Shown: positions 1 to 10,859 of the stretch, one piece after another
How positions within the stretch are numbered: the stretch's first letter is position 1
How the letters are laid out: every line of letters begins with the position of its first letter
NCBI GenBank assembly: GCA_903813345.2
Contig: CAIIXF020000009.1
Span: 5,324,030-5,388,029 of the forward strand
DNA from: Owenia fusiformis
Taxonomy: Eukaryota; Annelida; Polychaeta; Sabellida; Oweniidae
Direction: 5' to 3'
Length of the DNA stretch: 64,000 nt
Notes under the pieces: generated by a model
What the model was told of the DNA's origin: nothing
The model's database searches: none
The model's input: the letters and a program-made list of their open reading frames with translations, nothing else
Made by a program: the position numbers and the translations under genes

Positions 1-888
1 TACTTAATTCATAACTCAAACGTCAAATTTGGAGAATTTTTTATTTTGACCTACTTTTCGGATACCATATCTCAAAAGTGGGCAAAATACTTTCTGACGG
101 CAAAAGGCTAACACTATTAGCACACTCTTGGCTACATGTATACACAATTTCGAAGAATATAATTAATCTGTAGTGTCAGAATCGCAAAAATAAGAAAAAA
201 CTTTGAATTTGACCTAGATTCTGACCTAGGCATTTTGATGTCCACATTTTAAAGCTAGATGGCTTTTGAGGTCCCATTCTTTTAAAAGCTTTCATTATAT
301 TTAGCTGAACTCAGTCTATATTTCGTATTTTTCACTTCAAAAAAATCTTTTTTCCCATTGACTTAACATGGGCACCAAATTTAGCGATTTTTGAGCTTTC
401 AAAACGCCATAACTTCCTAACCGGAAGTCTGATTCCAATTTGGTTTTCAGATTCGGAATTCTGAGAAAATTTCCCATAAGACCAATATCCTAGACATTTG
501 ATTCGAAGAACTTTTATTTGGACCTCGTTTTCGGACACTGATATCTCGAAATCGGTTTGAGATATCAAAAAACTAAATCGACCCTAGGTTTCCTACTTTT
601 TTATAAGGAACACAATGAAAAAAAACCGGATCGAAAATATTGAAGGATGACCGAGAAAATCGAAAAAACTGACAAAGTACTGGATTTGACCTAGTTCTTG
701 ACCTTTGACCTAGATAAAAATTTGACCCAATTTCCGAGGAACTAGATACTGGACCTAAATTGACCAAATGATTGACTTTACTGAAGACCTTATGGTTATT
801 GAGAAAACTGGTTTAGAAAAAGAATAATAAGAAGAAGAATAAGAAAACTGACGAAAACAATAGACTCCAGATTTCATCTGGAGTCTAA
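1..888 (+). mobile_element. Helitron-like element, 3' part (cut by window edge)
   Basis: This stretch matches the 3' parts of the two elements at 47.4-52.6 kb. It has the same repeated phrases (a TTTTCGGAYACCATATCTC-type motif, 'CTGACGGCAAAAGGCTAACA', 'TTGACCTAGTTCTTGACC') and the same end: a hairpin with arms AGACTCCAGAT/ATCTGGAGTCT at 862-886, closing with CTAA at 885-888. The CTRR-type end after a hairpin is the known 3' signature of Helitrons. There is no Rep/helicase coding. It is more diverged from the 47-52 kb copies than they are from each other. The 5' end lies outside the window. Confidence 0.7.
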
Positions 889-911
889 TTACTCAAACTC
901 ATTCTAACCAG

Positions 912-2122
912 AAAACTCAAACTGACCCAATGCCCAATTTACACACGAAGCCAGTAATGATAACTCAAAAGTCAGTACAACTTACAAACCATCAGTTAGT
1001 CTCAAGCACTCAGCTCAACATAGGGATGAGAAAAGCATCACAAGTGACCAATGAACTCCTCAAACCAGTAATAAGTGGAACTGCAAGGCCCTACAAAGCC
1101 ATAGATGTAGCTACTGACCCAGCTCCAGATAACAGTATACTAGTAGGCACAGACCTAACTCCTGCAGAATCAATAGGAACATTGGTGATTCCCCTTGCAG
1201 TAGGGTTATCTGGTGAGTATAAAGCTTTAACCTATCATCATCACACTTGTTAAAGATGATGTATATACACTATTAAGTCCCAAAACAAAATCAATTAAAA
1301 CAATAGCAAAACATATAGACAAATCTCTTCATTTCTACTTTATTGGACTTCCAGGCTTGATTTTGTCTGTCCCACATCATTTCAGACTGAATCCCCTACC
1401 TTGATAAATACAAGCTAGTGTCTACTATTTTAGACATTATGAGTATTGTTTTATCAATTTATATCTATTCTTAATATCTTATATATTCTTATATCTGTCT
1501 TAATGGAACTTGAATGGTGGGGAGGGGATAACATTTTTTACACATTGGATTATGGTTTGGGCTACTTGGGCCTTGTTTTCCTTATGACTGGTGTATATTT
1601 AGATGTTTTCTTTTTATTGTTGGTTTCTAAAATAAGTTTGGGTACATATAACAACAACTATTTGTACTACTCCCAGTGAGTGTTAATAGGGTTCAACAAA
1701 CAAGAGCCAGAACAGAATTCAACTAGGCCTCTGAAAGGTTTCATCTAGGGGTAAGAATATTCTCTCTGTATTTCAGTTGGAGTTATTGCACTCGTAATGG
1801 TAGCAGTAGCACTGGTCTACTTGTTATGGGCAAAGGCGCATATGCCTAGGTAAGGGTATGTCTATGTCTCTATATTTCAAATAAAGAATTATTTTTAGTT
1901 TTCCATATACATTTATGCTTGTACAATCGCAATAAACATGTAACATAATAACATTTTAACAAACCAGCCAGATTCTTCAATGTGTTGCTGAAGTAAATGG
2001 TGCCATTTGTTCAGTTCAAATCTTTCAGTGATCGAGGAAAGAACGTTGAAGAAGCTGACCCTGTGGACTCTCCAATGATTCCCCTACGTACAGAGCCACA
2101 GAGAGGGGAAGATTCTCAATAG
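912..2122 (+). CDS. Single-pass membrane protein, C-terminal part; sister of the lectin-like gene at 5.6-7.0 kb
   Basis: Three exons: about 912-1212 (Thr/Ser/Gln-rich, reading MPNLHTKPVMITQKSVQL...), 1777-1849 and 2029-2122. Donors are G|GTGAGT at 1213 and AG|GTAAGG at 1850; acceptors are TTTCAG at 1776 and 2028. The joined frame gives a mucin-like juxtamembrane stretch, then one membrane helix (VGVIALVMVAVALVYLLW) and a short acidic tail ending in GEDSQ-stop. The middle exon is 73 bp with phase 1 in and 2 out, exactly like the transmembrane exon of the next gene, so the two are probably tandem paralogues. The start of the first exon is uncertain: a CAG lies at 909-911, but the frame stays open back to the Helitron end at 888. 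Any lectin domain would lie further 5'. Function is not identified beyond a cell-surface protein. Confidence 0.6.
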
Positions 2123-2388
2123 ACTGCAATTAATGAAACAACAATATGTTGCATCAAGACCCTGGACCCCCCTGACTCTTAATCTTGTGGATGTATGTTT
2201 GGAGGTGATGTGTGGAGGGCCACGGGGTGGAGTCAGTTCATTATTTTGTGATTAATATATGAGGATTCATACAACTTGGTATATATTGTTTTGTACAGTA
2301 ACTTGTTTGTATTTGTACTTGTATTTTAATATAATATATACATTGTTTTGTATAAATGTCACATCTTTGTACCATATAACATTATTTA

Positions 2389-2394
2389 AATAAA
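2389..2394 (+). promoter_or_regulatory. Candidate polyadenylation signal
   Basis: AATAAA lies about 270 nt after the stop codon at 2120-2122, in a very AT-rich stretch. It is the first strong hexamer that gives a sensible 3' UTR for the upstream membrane protein gene. Confidence 0.4.
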
Positions 2395-2399
2395 TTATA

Positions 2400-5300
2400 A
2401 TAAATTGTTAGTTTATATTATGTTTCTTCAACTAATTAAGTAGTCTTAAATTATTTTTAAAATACACTTTCTAATCCAAAAATAAAGAATTCCACTACTT
2501 AAATGTCTATTTTGCTAACAAAAGTGACTGAGTATCTAAGAGTTGAAAAAACTGACAGGTAGAATTAAGTGCAAACTTGTGAGGTGCCCCCTGATCTCCT
2601 GGGCATGAACTTCATTTAACATATTTGATCAGTAACAAGTAAAAAGTAGGATGCACATACATGTATATTGAATCATGTAATTCCCACATTGAGATTCCAG
2701 CATAGACAACTACCAACATCAAAACTACTATTAACTTAACTAAAATCATTCCTATGTAGTTTTGAAATGTTCAATAAATTACAAATATATAAGTTCAAAT
2801 GATAAATCATATTTAAATCTTGAAATTCAGGATGTCAGCAATTTTTGAGAGTTCCAAAGAATTATGGGATTGTAAAACCTCTTTTATCAAAAATATCAAT
2901 GGAATTTTAAGGATGGTTCACCTGCCTAGGCATGTTGCCAGATTAAAACTGATAAATAGAACTCAAGAATGAAATATAACATCCGCTATATCCATTCAAT
3001 TTGTAACCAATGTTTACTTAAAGTTAATGTGACCGCTATTTTATCAATGTGTGTAATCAAAACTCAAATTGTAAAAGGAGTATGCTTTTACCTAATGACC
3101 ATAGAACTCAATAGAATTCAGTGGGTATACCGGGTATGGTACATTTTAACAAGTAAAAATTGCTTCAAACAATTCCTACATGAAATTTCAAAGAAAATAT
3201 CCAAAACCTCATGATATTGAAACTTAAAAGATGTTTGTAATTAATTATGATGAGAAAATAATACTAATTTGATTTATTTAGTGTATTTAAAGTTTTAAGA
3301 CAGCAATGTTTGCACATGATCCAATTGGACAGGTGCGATGAACAAACCACAAGATAAAACTAGAAATCGGCAACTCCACAAAGTAGCGAATCACAATGAA
3401 AAATGGATGGATGAACAGATAGAGTGCTTCACATTATCCCTATCAAACCTCATTCATTGTGATACAATCCCACATGTACTTAAAATATTGATTTTCGAAA
3501 GTTCTAGCTTTTTAAACGTACCCAATCCCACCCATGCACTTAATTCTCCCCATTGATATAAGTTTACTTAGGAAACTAGTTCTGTCTAGATACAGCATGT
3601 CATTCCACCACACGGATGTCCATATTTTTTTCTTCATTCACGGATAATTTGTCTTGGAAGATAGTAGCGTCAGTTCTTCTTAGAAGAAAATTAAATTAAT
3701 TAATGCTACCTCAGGAACAGTAAAATATTAAAATAATGCATGACATGAAAAGACATTTCTGCCTGTTTTGGCTGTGCCAGTACTTCATAGCTTTTGTTAG
3801 GAGCACTAACAGCATCCAGGGTGAGTTGAATTTTATCATAATTCAATTTACAACAGTTTGTTACATCATCAAGCTCTTTATTTGCTCTTGATAAAGTTGA
3901 TAGGGTCAATGTTATAGCAGGAACATAACATTGGTTGGTTTGTAGTGGTACAGGCTCGTAGTCAGAATTTTCCAAGGGGGGGAGGGTTCACTTTTCCAAA
4001 AAATTCTAGGGCGGGGGGGTTCACTTTGGCAAATTTGGCAGAAAAATTTGGCAGGTATATTCATCATAGATGCAAGACTTGCACGTAGAAACTATCCTGT
4101 TTGAAATTCAGTCAAGGTGATATAATATTTGAAATTTACATGTAATAAAAGTGCATCTAGGAATGTGGTTTAAAAAGTGTTTATCAACTTGAAAATTTAA
4201 TTTTCTTTGTAAATGTGACTTCTAACCTAGGTTGTGAAGATTCCCCAAATACCGCATGTTATAGTGAAATAGCTTTTCTTGTATTGGACGGATAATATTT
4301 TCTTTTACTGGACTTATTTTAATTTGTATAACTATCAGAAACATAAGGGTAATATGAAAATTGAACCACTAAAACTGATGAATATTCAAGTTTAAGGGAA
4401 CTTTCTAGTATACCTGCCATGCTATCTGACCCAAACGAGCCACTTGGTGGTGAAACTGGCAACTAGCTACCTATATATTTGGGACAGAGGAAAGTGTTCA
4501 TATTGAGAGGTGTTTGGATACAAGTTTAACTGACTGGGTAAACTTTGAGGTGGCAATTGTTAGGTGAAATATTAATGTGAACCATGTTCCTGTTTAAATA
4601 TTATTTTAAAATAACTGTACAGTAAAACTGTTTGTGTGAGGCTTTTTAAAATTATTTACAACAATTTACAACTAGAAATTGGAGTAGCAAATCCCAACAA
4701 ACAAAGTTTCATGAACCTGTATGATACAATATAGTATTTACCATCTACTCGACCCTTATTCACTGATAATAGAAGACATTGGGGATACACATATCTGGAA
4801 TTTCCAATAATTAAAGCATTTGGGTGGCCATTTTGGAGTTTCAAAGGCATAAATCATGAAGCTGATAATACAATATTTGTGATCTTATATTGGATAACTA
4901 CTTTGGACATATTTCTAAATTATTCAAAATTTCTATTTTAGGCAGCCATTTTGAATTTTCGATTTGAGTATCATATAGCCATACTTTGAATAGATCACCA
5001 AATCATAGCAAAATCCTACATCAAGCAGCTATTTTTTCGAATCCCGGATCAGAAAAAATTCCTGTTTCCTCATCCCCAGGCTCTGGGGGTCATACCAAAA
5101 AAACACAGAATATATGTCAAATATAATATTTTATAGATATTTCATTCATTTTTTGTGTAAAATTATTTATCAGTATCCATTTTTCCATTAAATATCAAGA
5201 AAATTGTTCCCCTGGTATTTTAGTTATGCTCTGGACAGACTGAAGGATAGAAGGATTCACTGTATCTTTACTGAACCACATTCATTGGGATAAGTCCACT

Positions 5301-5560
5301 ATAATAACAAATGGTTCCTCTGTAAACAACTCCATGTTGAAACACTTTTAAAGGCCCAATGTAAAGTTTGAACCACTTAGGCTTACCAAAATAAGCAGGA
5401 TATGATATGAAAAAATGTGATGTATGAGAATTTGCACTTGCATGCTTTCCATTTATCTTCTTTCTGACAGGGCAAATTCAGAAACAAACAATAAAGAATA
5501 ATTTGGGGGATTCAGTAATAAAGAATAAACTACATTGTATACTGATATCTATGTTGTTTT
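2400..5560. other. Intergenic or 5' intronic region without recognised exons
   Basis: AT-rich sequence with scattered short open frames and no recognisable protein. It should hold the signal-peptide exon(s) of the lectin-like gene that starts at 5564, but I cannot identify them. The part at about 4,270-4,480 (a GTATTGGAC...ATAATATTTTC phrase, then GAGCCACYTGGTGGTGAAACTGG) is repeated at about 26,500-26,600, so this region contains a dispersed repeat. Confidence 0.5.
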
Positions 5561-5563
5561 CAG

Positions 5564-7018
5564 ATAAAGGAATCTCAACCCAATCACCTACACAGAAAGT
5601 TATTAAGACAAAAGCAGCAATAGATGCATCAACTACACAGCAAGAACCAGGTAATGAAGAAGAAGTACAAACAGCAACTACAGTGATATCAACTAAGTCA
5701 GTGACAGCTTATAAGTATAGCCTTATGCATTTGCAATGCAATGAAATAGATTGTGTTATTGAAATAAAGTCAGTTTCAAGTTGGAACAAAGACCATCCAG
5801 AAGATAAACATTTCTCTGAAAATCATGGTAAATCTCGATTTAAACTACTTGAAGAATATTGTAATGGATATGCTGATTGTTCATCAATAAATGCTAGACC
5901 CGAATATGGAGACATGGAACACATTATATATGATTGTGTACCACGTGGGAAAATTAAAAATGAGGGGACATCACCTACATCCATAAAAATGACAACAGTA
6001 AAAGTGACAGTCTCTGAAAATCCAGTAACAACACACCAAGTTACAAGAACTGAGTTAGAATCAGGAGCTACGCAGCTGGTGACAAAAAAGAATCAACCAG
6101 AGTCCACAAAGTCAGTGACATCCAAAACAACATTAATATATTCAGTGATGGCTTACGAGAATAGCCTTGTGGATTTGTCTTGCGAAGATGAAGATCACGT
6201 AATTAAAATAAAGGCAGTACACAGCTGGAACAAGAAATCACCCCAGCTGGTATACTTCTCCGACAATCGTGGTGGATCCCAGTTCAGGCAGATAAAAGAA
6301 CGTTGCAACGGACAGCCTTATTGTCAATCAGTAAAGGCTAGGCCAGAATACGGAGACATGGAACAAATACTGTATGAGTGTATACCAAAGAAAGCATCTG
6401 CTACTATGACAACATCAATTCCTAAAAAAACAGTAACCATAGTAATAGGTAAGGAATGTGAAGAGTTGTTTCATCAAGGTCAATCAGCTTTTACTCTTGG
6501 TAAAGGACTTGAAAATACTGGTTTCATAAATGACAATATAAATATGATCGATTTTGACAATCATGTTTTCATCCTTAGCTGTTACGCTGATTGTGACACT
6601 AAATAACAAAATATATTTGTATTTACACAAAGAGGTTGTTCAACCCTTGCCTTTGATCTGAATGAGACGTGGCTTTTGTAAAATAGTAGAGTTACAAAGC
6701 TTGCATAAAAATTGCCTAAATGACATTTAGCTCACATAATCATGACACATCATTTTTTTTATTTTCAGCAATATTAGTAGTGGTGATTGTAATAGGTGTA
6801 ATTTTAATAGTGACAATTATATGTTGGCGAAGAAAAAAACGGTAAGTAGATATGGTTTAGCAAAGTTGAACATGCAATTCTAATATAAGAAAAAATTAAG
6901 AATGTTGTAAAGAACTCTTGACCCTTATAATGTTACAATGTTCTAACTTTCTTTCTAAAGGTGTAACAGAAGATATCCCGAAGGAGAAAATGGATCTGAT
7001 ATAGATTTGACTATATGA
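5564..7018 (+). CDS. Membrane protein with two SUEL/rhamnose-lectin-like domains, lacking 5' exon(s)
   Basis: Exons 5564-6448, 6769-6841 and 6961-7018. The large exon opens after a TTTTCAG acceptor and closes at ATAG|GTAAGG. It encodes a Thr-rich linker, a first domain of about 80 residues (5704-5943), a second Thr-rich linker and a second domain (6148-6390). Both domains share I-K-S/A-V-x-S-W-N-K, C-N-G-x-x-x-C and A-R-P-E-Y-G-D-M-E-x-I-x-Y-[ED]-C. This fits the SUEL (galactose/rhamnose-binding lectin) pattern of paired cysteines, CNG and an FGD-like turn, although the usual YGR motif is replaced by SWN. A transmembrane helix (AILVVVIVIGVILIVTIICW) with a WRRKKR stop-transfer sequence and an 18-residue tail follow. 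It is likely a cell-surface carbohydrate-binding receptor. The in-frame ATG at 5503 lies upstream of the acceptor and is probably not the start. Candidate AATAAA at 7033-7038. Confidence 0.65.
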
Positions 7019-7064
7019 ATAGTCAATTTTGCAATAAATAATTGGCTTCTATTGCCTACAAATA

Positions 7065-7165
7065 CAGTACAATACAGTAGAGTGCAGTGCAGTGTAAAGT
7101 ACAGTGCAGTGCAGTGTAAAGTACAGTACAGTACAGTGCAGTGTTCAGTACAGTACAGTACAGAC
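7065..7165. repeat. Pentanucleotide microsatellite (ACAGT/GCAGT)n
   Basis: Nearly uninterrupted AGTAC, AGTGC and AGTGT pentamers over about 100 bp directly after the lectin-like gene. The open frame read on the minus strand is only this repeat translated. Confidence 0.85.
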
Positions 7166-8265
7166 AATATGATATAGGACCTCTAAAATGCAATGTCCAT
7201 GAAATGATGTCACCATAAACATTTCAACTGTGAAAAAGTACAATACTGTATATACAAATTGCAATAAACTGGTAAACTGGATCTAACAATATGAATACTA
7301 AATTCATGGACTTTGAAGAGAAAACCCATGCTGAAATTAAAGTGCAGTTTGACTTTTGTTGAAATATTTGTTTGTCGCCAAGGGTAAATGAGAGTAAATA
7401 AAGTACAATGCTATGAGCATTGTGAGAAAAATGTATTTCATACAAATACCGACACATAGAAACATCTTATGTCACAATTTTTAGGATCAAATAATATTGG
7501 CTAACATGTAAAAAGAAAAGATCTGAACATGTACATGTATGTACATGTTTTTCAAATAAATATATTGATTTAAAAATACATATTTTTAATATAATATATA
7601 TATTTTTCAAGCCTATATTGCAAGCTCATTTAAAGGGCCAATAGCTATAATTCTGACTCTAAATAAACCTAACATAACATCATACTGCTTTCTATGTTAG
7701 AACTTTTTGTGAAGCTTTGAAATTTTCATGAAAGGTTTGCGTCCGATTCTATGGATTATGAATTAGAAATATTTTAAGGTTATTAAGGATGAGATTTGCA
7801 GCTATAAATGTTTACACTGCTCATTCAATCTAAACTAATGTTTGAGGAAGAAGTAGTGTAAACACAAAGCAAACATTCAAAGGAACACAATGGTTGGATG
7901 TTAGAGATCTAGTAAGCAGGAAAACAAAAAAGTGTTTCAATCTTAGACAACTTTTGGCTTATGTCATTGCTTGTCATGTCTATTTTCAAAAAATACCCAA
8001 AGTGCATACTTTTTTCCAGGAAAACTAAAGATTCTTACAATATTGTATCATTTTCTTTTCCCAAATTTTTGCACTTTGAATCCTTAATAAATTCACCAAT
8101 TCATAACATATACCGGATCTTTTGGGAGGTAAATGCATTTGAGATTTTAAGGAATAGAATAATAGGCCAATTGAACATGTTGCTTGCAATTTTGTCACCC
8201 ATTATAGATCTGATTCTGCATTTAAGTAATCATGTCTTAATGTCGAGTTGTTAAAGAGGAAAATA
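7166..8265. other. Intergenic, no feature recognised
   Basis: AT-rich sequence with several short open frames and no recognisable protein or sharp repeat. The 3' exon(s) of the minus-strand coilin gene should lie somewhere between here and 10.86 kb, but I could not identify them. Confidence 0.4.
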
Positions 8266-8267
8266 TA

Positions 8268-9108
8268 TTATGATATGATATGTCAATAAGATATGAGATG
8301 TTACTTGATACTTTATATCCAGATTTTCCCATTATCTCCTCAATTACAAAGGGTCAGGAATTGATAACATGTTGTACTTGTTAGGTTTAGTTAGAGGGGT
8401 CAAATTAAGGTTGGCAAAATATTCCAGGAGACTGTTTATCTATATAAATGTTTACCTGTCTTAACGTTTTTACTTGCTGATTTGAAGTAACAATCTACTT
8501 GATATTAATTATGCGATATATTTTAATTATGCAGAATTGAATAAATACAAGAAGCTCACGCATCTCCAACTCACGACCTGATGGTTATGATGTCTTTGTC
8601 TAGCTGAGATTCTGGCGCTGCAGACTGCTCGGCCAACTGGCAATGCCAAAAAACATGTTCCATCAGCCGATCTGACTAGAGAATTTACACTTAATAGTCT
8701 GCTAGGAAGGTTCCCAGTGAATGTGCCACATTCATGCCATGGGTGCAACCCCTATTACGCCAAAGAAGCGTAACAAGTCATTTTTTGAAAATGAAATAAA
8801 AATTTGTTAATTATTTGAAAATTGTTTTGTGTGCTTATTAAATCAGTAAGCCATATCTCATCCGGAAAACTTGCATGTCCAAATAGAAATATGATGCGAT
8901 GTCTACATTTTCATGATAAGTCTTCAAAAAATAAAAACTATTATACACATAAAAAGATAAACGCTCTCCTCCAAGATTTTGATAATCCTAAATAAATCTA
9001 ACTACGAATACAACTTGTTATCAATTCCTAACCCATTGTAATTGAGGAGAAAATGGGAAAATTTGGATATAAAGTGAAGTAACATCTCTCATCATGTCGT
9101 ATAGACAT
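8268..9108. repeat. Inverted repeat pair of about 100 bp flanking a 0.6-kb interior
   Basis: The left arm (about 8,268-8,372; ACTTTATATCCAGATTTTCC, ATTATCTCCTCAATTAC, GGAATTGATAACA) reappears in reverse complement at about 9,008-9,108 with scattered differences. The interior carries the SINE at 8,534-8,655. It is probably a fold-back type DNA element; no target duplication was identified. Confidence 0.6.
8534..8655 (-). mobile_element. tRNA-derived SINE (copy 1)
   Basis: Read on the minus strand, it has GTTGGCCGAGCAGTCT (A-box, class II tRNA-like), CAGCGCCAG and GGTCGTGAGTTGGAGATGC (B-box), then a TTTATTCA tail. The order and spacing match a second copy at 39,277-39,392. The acceptor-stem halves do not pair, so it is not a functional tRNA. 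Confidence 0.65.
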
Positions 9109-9213
9109 TTTGCTCCCCCCTCCGTCCCATTTTAATTATTTTCGATTATTTTTTATACAACGTATGGAAACGTATTTTGTAAAGTCATTAAGGTCATTAA
9201 ATTTATGATGATA

Positions 9214-10286
9214 CAGGGTGTCCGGAAAGTAAAGATACAAATGCTCTCATTTCAAGAGATTTACCTGTTATGAGATGAAATTGCTACAGATTGTAGAATG
9301 ACATTATAAGAATATATCCTACAACTGTCATGACATTCAGTTTCATAATGAAAAAGTTATGGTTGTTATGGTAACAGGAGTCCGGGGTAAGTGGAGCAAC
9401 GTCACAACTGTGTTCTACAAATCTCTTTCCTGCTTATGATCTTGGCACTCCACCATCTATTCCTATATTATATCAAATTATGTACCACAGCAGCATAAGG
9501 ATTAGTACTGTAACATTATTTGATCATTTCATATTACTGCTATCATTGAATATTCAGTATTTTCCCCATTATCTATACATTCTTGGTGCATCTTGACCGG
9601 CGATTCAAAGGCCTGGCAAAACCGCTAGCTGCTGTCAATCTCTCAGATTGCTGATAACATTGGCTTCCAGCTGAGTCTCATTTGTATGTTGAACTTTTTA
9701 CAAATATTGCTTTCAAATGGTCATTAAGGTAGAAGTCTTAAGAGGCTTTATCAGGTGAATATGGGGCATTGTATAGAAAGGTTTAATGTCAAGACGCTCC
9801 ATTGTAAGATTTGTATTTTGCTTTGTGAATTGGTGCATTGTGGAGATGTAATATTGACTTTCTTACGAATGGCCAGGGACCATTCTTTTAGGCACTTGTA
9901 TAATATTTCTTTCATTATAGTGATAAGTGACATAACATAGTTCTGATATGTAGCAATGACATCATTATATAAAAGAAAACACTATGGCAGCAATAATACA
10001 ATGATGAACAAAACAAAACATAGATAGAAAATACAACAAAAAACACTCTTTCAAATGATTGTTTTTTAGCAATTTTTCACTTTTTAGCGTTGTTCTGGAA
10101 CTGCTCCGCATACCCCTCACATCCGTAACCATAACAACCGTAACTTAAACACATTTAGACTATATGTGATGAAAGTTGGTAGATATATTGTAATATTGTT
10201 TCTCTACAATCTGTAGCTATTTCATTTCAAAAAACCAAAATTTCTTAAAATAAGAGTATTTGTATCTTTACTTTCCGGACACCCTG
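9214..10286 (-). mobile_element. Degenerate mariner-like transposon with about 95-bp terminal inverted repeats
   Basis: Both ends read CAGGGTGTCCGGAAAGTAAA inward and are flanked by TA (9212-9213 and 10287-10288), the Tc1/mariner target duplication. Similarity between the arms runs about 95 bp inward. On the minus strand near 9,725-9,775 the frame reads APYSPDKAS-stop-DFYLND, matching the SPD...DFF signature near the third catalytic acid of mariner transposases. The frame is broken by stops and the element is shorter than active mariners, so it is dead. Confidence 0.8.
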
Positions 10287-10859
10287 TAATGTCACTTACA
10301 AATATTTATTGCAGGTTGTGTAGACCGTTGATGCTTGATTTAAAGCAAAAACATTGACTTTTGCACGTTGGTGGCGTTGCACCTTTTTTAATAGATCTTA
10401 TACCTAAGAAGAGAATCGGCTAAAAAAAATTCGTAGAATACGTGACATATTTTACCATACCGTGCGCCTATTCGTTTAGCAATTAAATCATAAACCTTTT
10501 CTTGAAAAAATAATTTTTGCAGATTTGTTCATTTTTCTACCAGAAATTGCTTGCTCCCCCCCCCTCCGTCCCATTTTCACGATCTCCCGGCGTGAATATG
10601 TCACCACTTTTTGGTGGTGACATAAAAATTAACATTTTACACCAAAAATTCATTTTGTTCCTCCAGATCTCCACTAATGAAATAAAAATATTCCGTTGAA
10701 ATGTTGACTTCATCTCTCCTCCACTGAAATAGCTACACATTACACAAAAAGCTTTTCATATACAGCTGCCATCTTTTATTATGAAAATGTATTAAAATTG
10801 TAATTAGTACATTACATTGAAAAGTATAATTTATTACTTTAAAAGTATAATTGTCTCAC

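Noticed and set aside
5503-5563. ATG at 5503 as start of the lectin-like gene
   Set aside because: A strong acceptor (TTTTCAG at 5557-5563) follows, the upstream residues do not form a good signal peptide, and the family needs one; the start is probably in an earlier exon.
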